16,460 bases of DNA from Candidatus Fermentibacterales bacterium (GTDB lineage: Bacteria; Fermentibacterota; Fermentibacteria; Fermentibacterales; JAFGKQ01). The notes beneath the pieces were generated by a model. The model was not told the origin of the DNA. It did no database searches and saw only the letters and a program-made list of their open reading frames with translations. The stretch's first letter is position 1; each line of letters opens with the position of its first letter. A program made the translations under genes and the position numbers. This document shows positions 15,332 through 16,460 of this stretch, in pieces. The stretch covers positions 1-16,460 of the forward strand of contig JAFGKQ010000085.1 of assembly GCA_016928495.1 (NCBI GenBank), in the 5' to 3' direction.

Positions 15332-16460
15332 GTGCGTCTCCTGCTTCGTTGCCGGGTCGGTGCTGTACGCCGTTCCGGCCGCCGGGTTAGTGGTTCCGGT
15401 CCTGGTGCTCTCCTCGGTGGCCGCGGCCCTGTTGCAACGCAGAACCTGCTCGAGAGCGTTCCTGGCGCTATCGGCCCTCGCTGCCGGGTCGTCGGGCTCC
15501 AATCTAGCCGACCCGGAGACTCCACGTCATCCCTGCCCCGGGTTCCTGCTTGTACGCTCCTGCGTCAATGAGGTCACGGGAAGGGGAGCTCTGCTCGAGA
15601 CCGCCGCGGGGACCGCGTGGGTGCCCGGTTGCCGGTTCGCCGGAGCGACAGGCAGGGGCGACTCCCTGCTCGTGCTCCTCAGCGTCAGCGGCAGGGGTTT
15701 CTGCAGAGCGGTGGCGTGGCGAAGCACCGGCAGCTCGTCCTCGTGGGTCGAAGGAAGCAGAGCCGCCGCCTGTTCCACTCTTGCGGCAAGAGTGCCCTCG
15801 CGGCAGGCTGCCGGGTTGGCGATGGCTCTGCTGGTCGGGGAGAGGAGCCGTCTGCCCGAGAGCGTCAGGAGCGCCTTCAGAGAGAGCGGGGCCTTTCACC
15901 TGATCGCGGTTTCGGGTTTCCACGTCTCGCTGGTCTCCGGGATCGTCTATCTGGCTCTGAGGAGGGTTGCGGCAGCCAGGGGGATATGGCTTGCTCTGTG
16001 CCTCTGTGTCGCTGTCTGGGGCTACGCCCTGTTCACCGGGGGAAGGCCCTCGGCTCTCAGGGCGGCGAGCATGGTCTGCTTCTTCGTCTCGGCGAGGGAG
16101 GTGTCGGGCAGGAACCCCTCGGGCATAACGGTCTGGTCGCTCGCAGCCGCGGTGGTCCTGCTGCTTGACCCAGCCGCGGCAAGGGACAGGGCGGCATGGA
16201 TGTCCTTCCTGGCCGTGCTCTCCCTTCTCGTCGCCTCAGGTGGTCTGCTCAGGCGGGGCAGAAGCCTGCCAGGGTCGCTGGCAGCCATGCTCGGAGCCGG
16301 GCTGGTCGCGACTTTCGCCATCGCTCCTGTGCTCGCGGAGCTGTACGGTTGCGTGAGGGTCCTCGGGCCTCTCGCTACTGTCGTCTCGATGCTCTTTCTT
16401 CTTCCGGTCATGACCCTGGGGCTTCTGGCACTTCTTCCGGTGTTATGGCCGGCAGCCTCG
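15303..16460 (+). CDS. comEC: ComEC/Rec2 DNA-uptake channel protein (3' end outside window)
   Basis: ComEC is the inner-membrane channel that passes single-stranded DNA into the cytoplasm during natural transformation. The frame is open from 15303 to the end of the window (386 codons) without a stop. Visible parts are N-terminal membrane segments (LSILAFMCVSCFVAGSV, then AGLVVPVLVLSSVAA), a soluble OB-like region about residues 75-165, and the start of the Competence domain: LAMALLVGERSRLPESV, then GAFHLIAVSGFHVSL with H199, S204, G205 and H207. The family signature 'G..HllaiSGlHv' is clear, and FTGGRPSALRAASM plus the LLLDPAAARD...WMSFLAVLSLL stretch also match. The C-terminal metallo-beta-lactamase-like domain would lie beyond 16460. 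An in-frame stop at 15291-15293 limits the start to ATG 15303, 15306, 15330 or later. None has a good ribosome-binding site, so the exact start is uncertain. Confidence 0.9.
   Translation, partial: MMSLSILAFMCVSCFVAGSVLYAVPAAGLVVPVLVLSSVAAALLQRRTCSRAFLALSALAAGSSGSNLADPETPRHPCPGFLLVRSCVNEVTGRGALLETAAGTAWVPGCRFAGATGRGDSLLVLLSVSGRGFCRAVAWRSTGSSSSWVEGSRAAACSTLAARVPSRQAAGLAMALLVGERSRLPESVRSAFRESGAFHLIAVSGFHVSLVSGIVYLALRRVAAARGIWLALCLCVAVWGYALFTGGRPSALRAASMVCFFVSAREVSGRNPSGITVWSLAAAVVLLLDPAAARDRAAWMSFLAVLSLLVASGGLLRRGRSLPGSLAAMLGAGLVATFAIAPVLAELYGCVRVLGPLATVVSMLFLLPVMTLGLLALLPVLWPAAS

Overview
The window is a gene-dense stretch of bacterial chromosome with high GC. Thirteen protein genes read rightward, one reads leftward, and there is one tRNA. 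No CRISPR array, insertion sequence, phage gene or rRNA is visible, and no gap longer than about 115 bases lacks a gene. The gene set (HslUV protease, MglA-type GTPase, DapF, a heptosyltransferase II-like enzyme, ComEC, signal-peptide and lipoprotein genes) fits a Gram-negative (two-membrane) bacterium making DAP-type peptidoglycan. Arginine codons are often AGG/AGA despite the GC content. That points away from a typical GC-rich proteobacterium or actinobacterium and towards a less-sampled lineage, but I cannot name the phylum from sequence alone.

Layout, left to right. (1) 1-1567: the end of hslV, with hslU coupled to it by a GTGA overlap. (2) 1644-5356: mglA, a large STT3-like membrane protein with a C-terminal TPR, and dapF, all overlapping. 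(3) 5362-5483: a good sigma70-type promoter and tRNA-Gly(CCC) with encoded CCA. (4) 5538-9614: a tight run of envelope genes: a secreted protein of unknown function, a CDP-alcohol phosphatidyltransferase, a secreted helical-repeat protein, a degenerate GT9-like protein and an intact heptosyltransferase II-like protein. (5) 9698-13761: full-length DNA polymerase I, apparently starting at a CTG codon, then a lipoprotein of the sulfatase/alkaline phosphatase superfamily with Thr where the Cys/Ser nucleophile normally sits. (6) 13875-16460: a two-domain GNAT protein, a convergent (leftward) SpoU/TrmH-type RNA methyltransferase, and a rightward comEC that runs off the window and whose start overlaps that of the methyltransferase.

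Functional reading. Much of the window serves the envelope: phospholipid headgroup transfer, lipid-linked or surface glycan transfer, peptidoglycan precursor synthesis, and a periplasmic phospho- or sulfo-group enzyme. Housekeeping genes (hslUV, polA, tRNA-Gly, RNA methylase, comEC) are interspersed. I see no convincing new multi-gene defence or mobile system. The best leads are the non-canonical polA start, the STT3-like protein with an altered WWDYG region translationally coupled to an MglA GTPase, and the tandem GT9 pair with one degenerate member.
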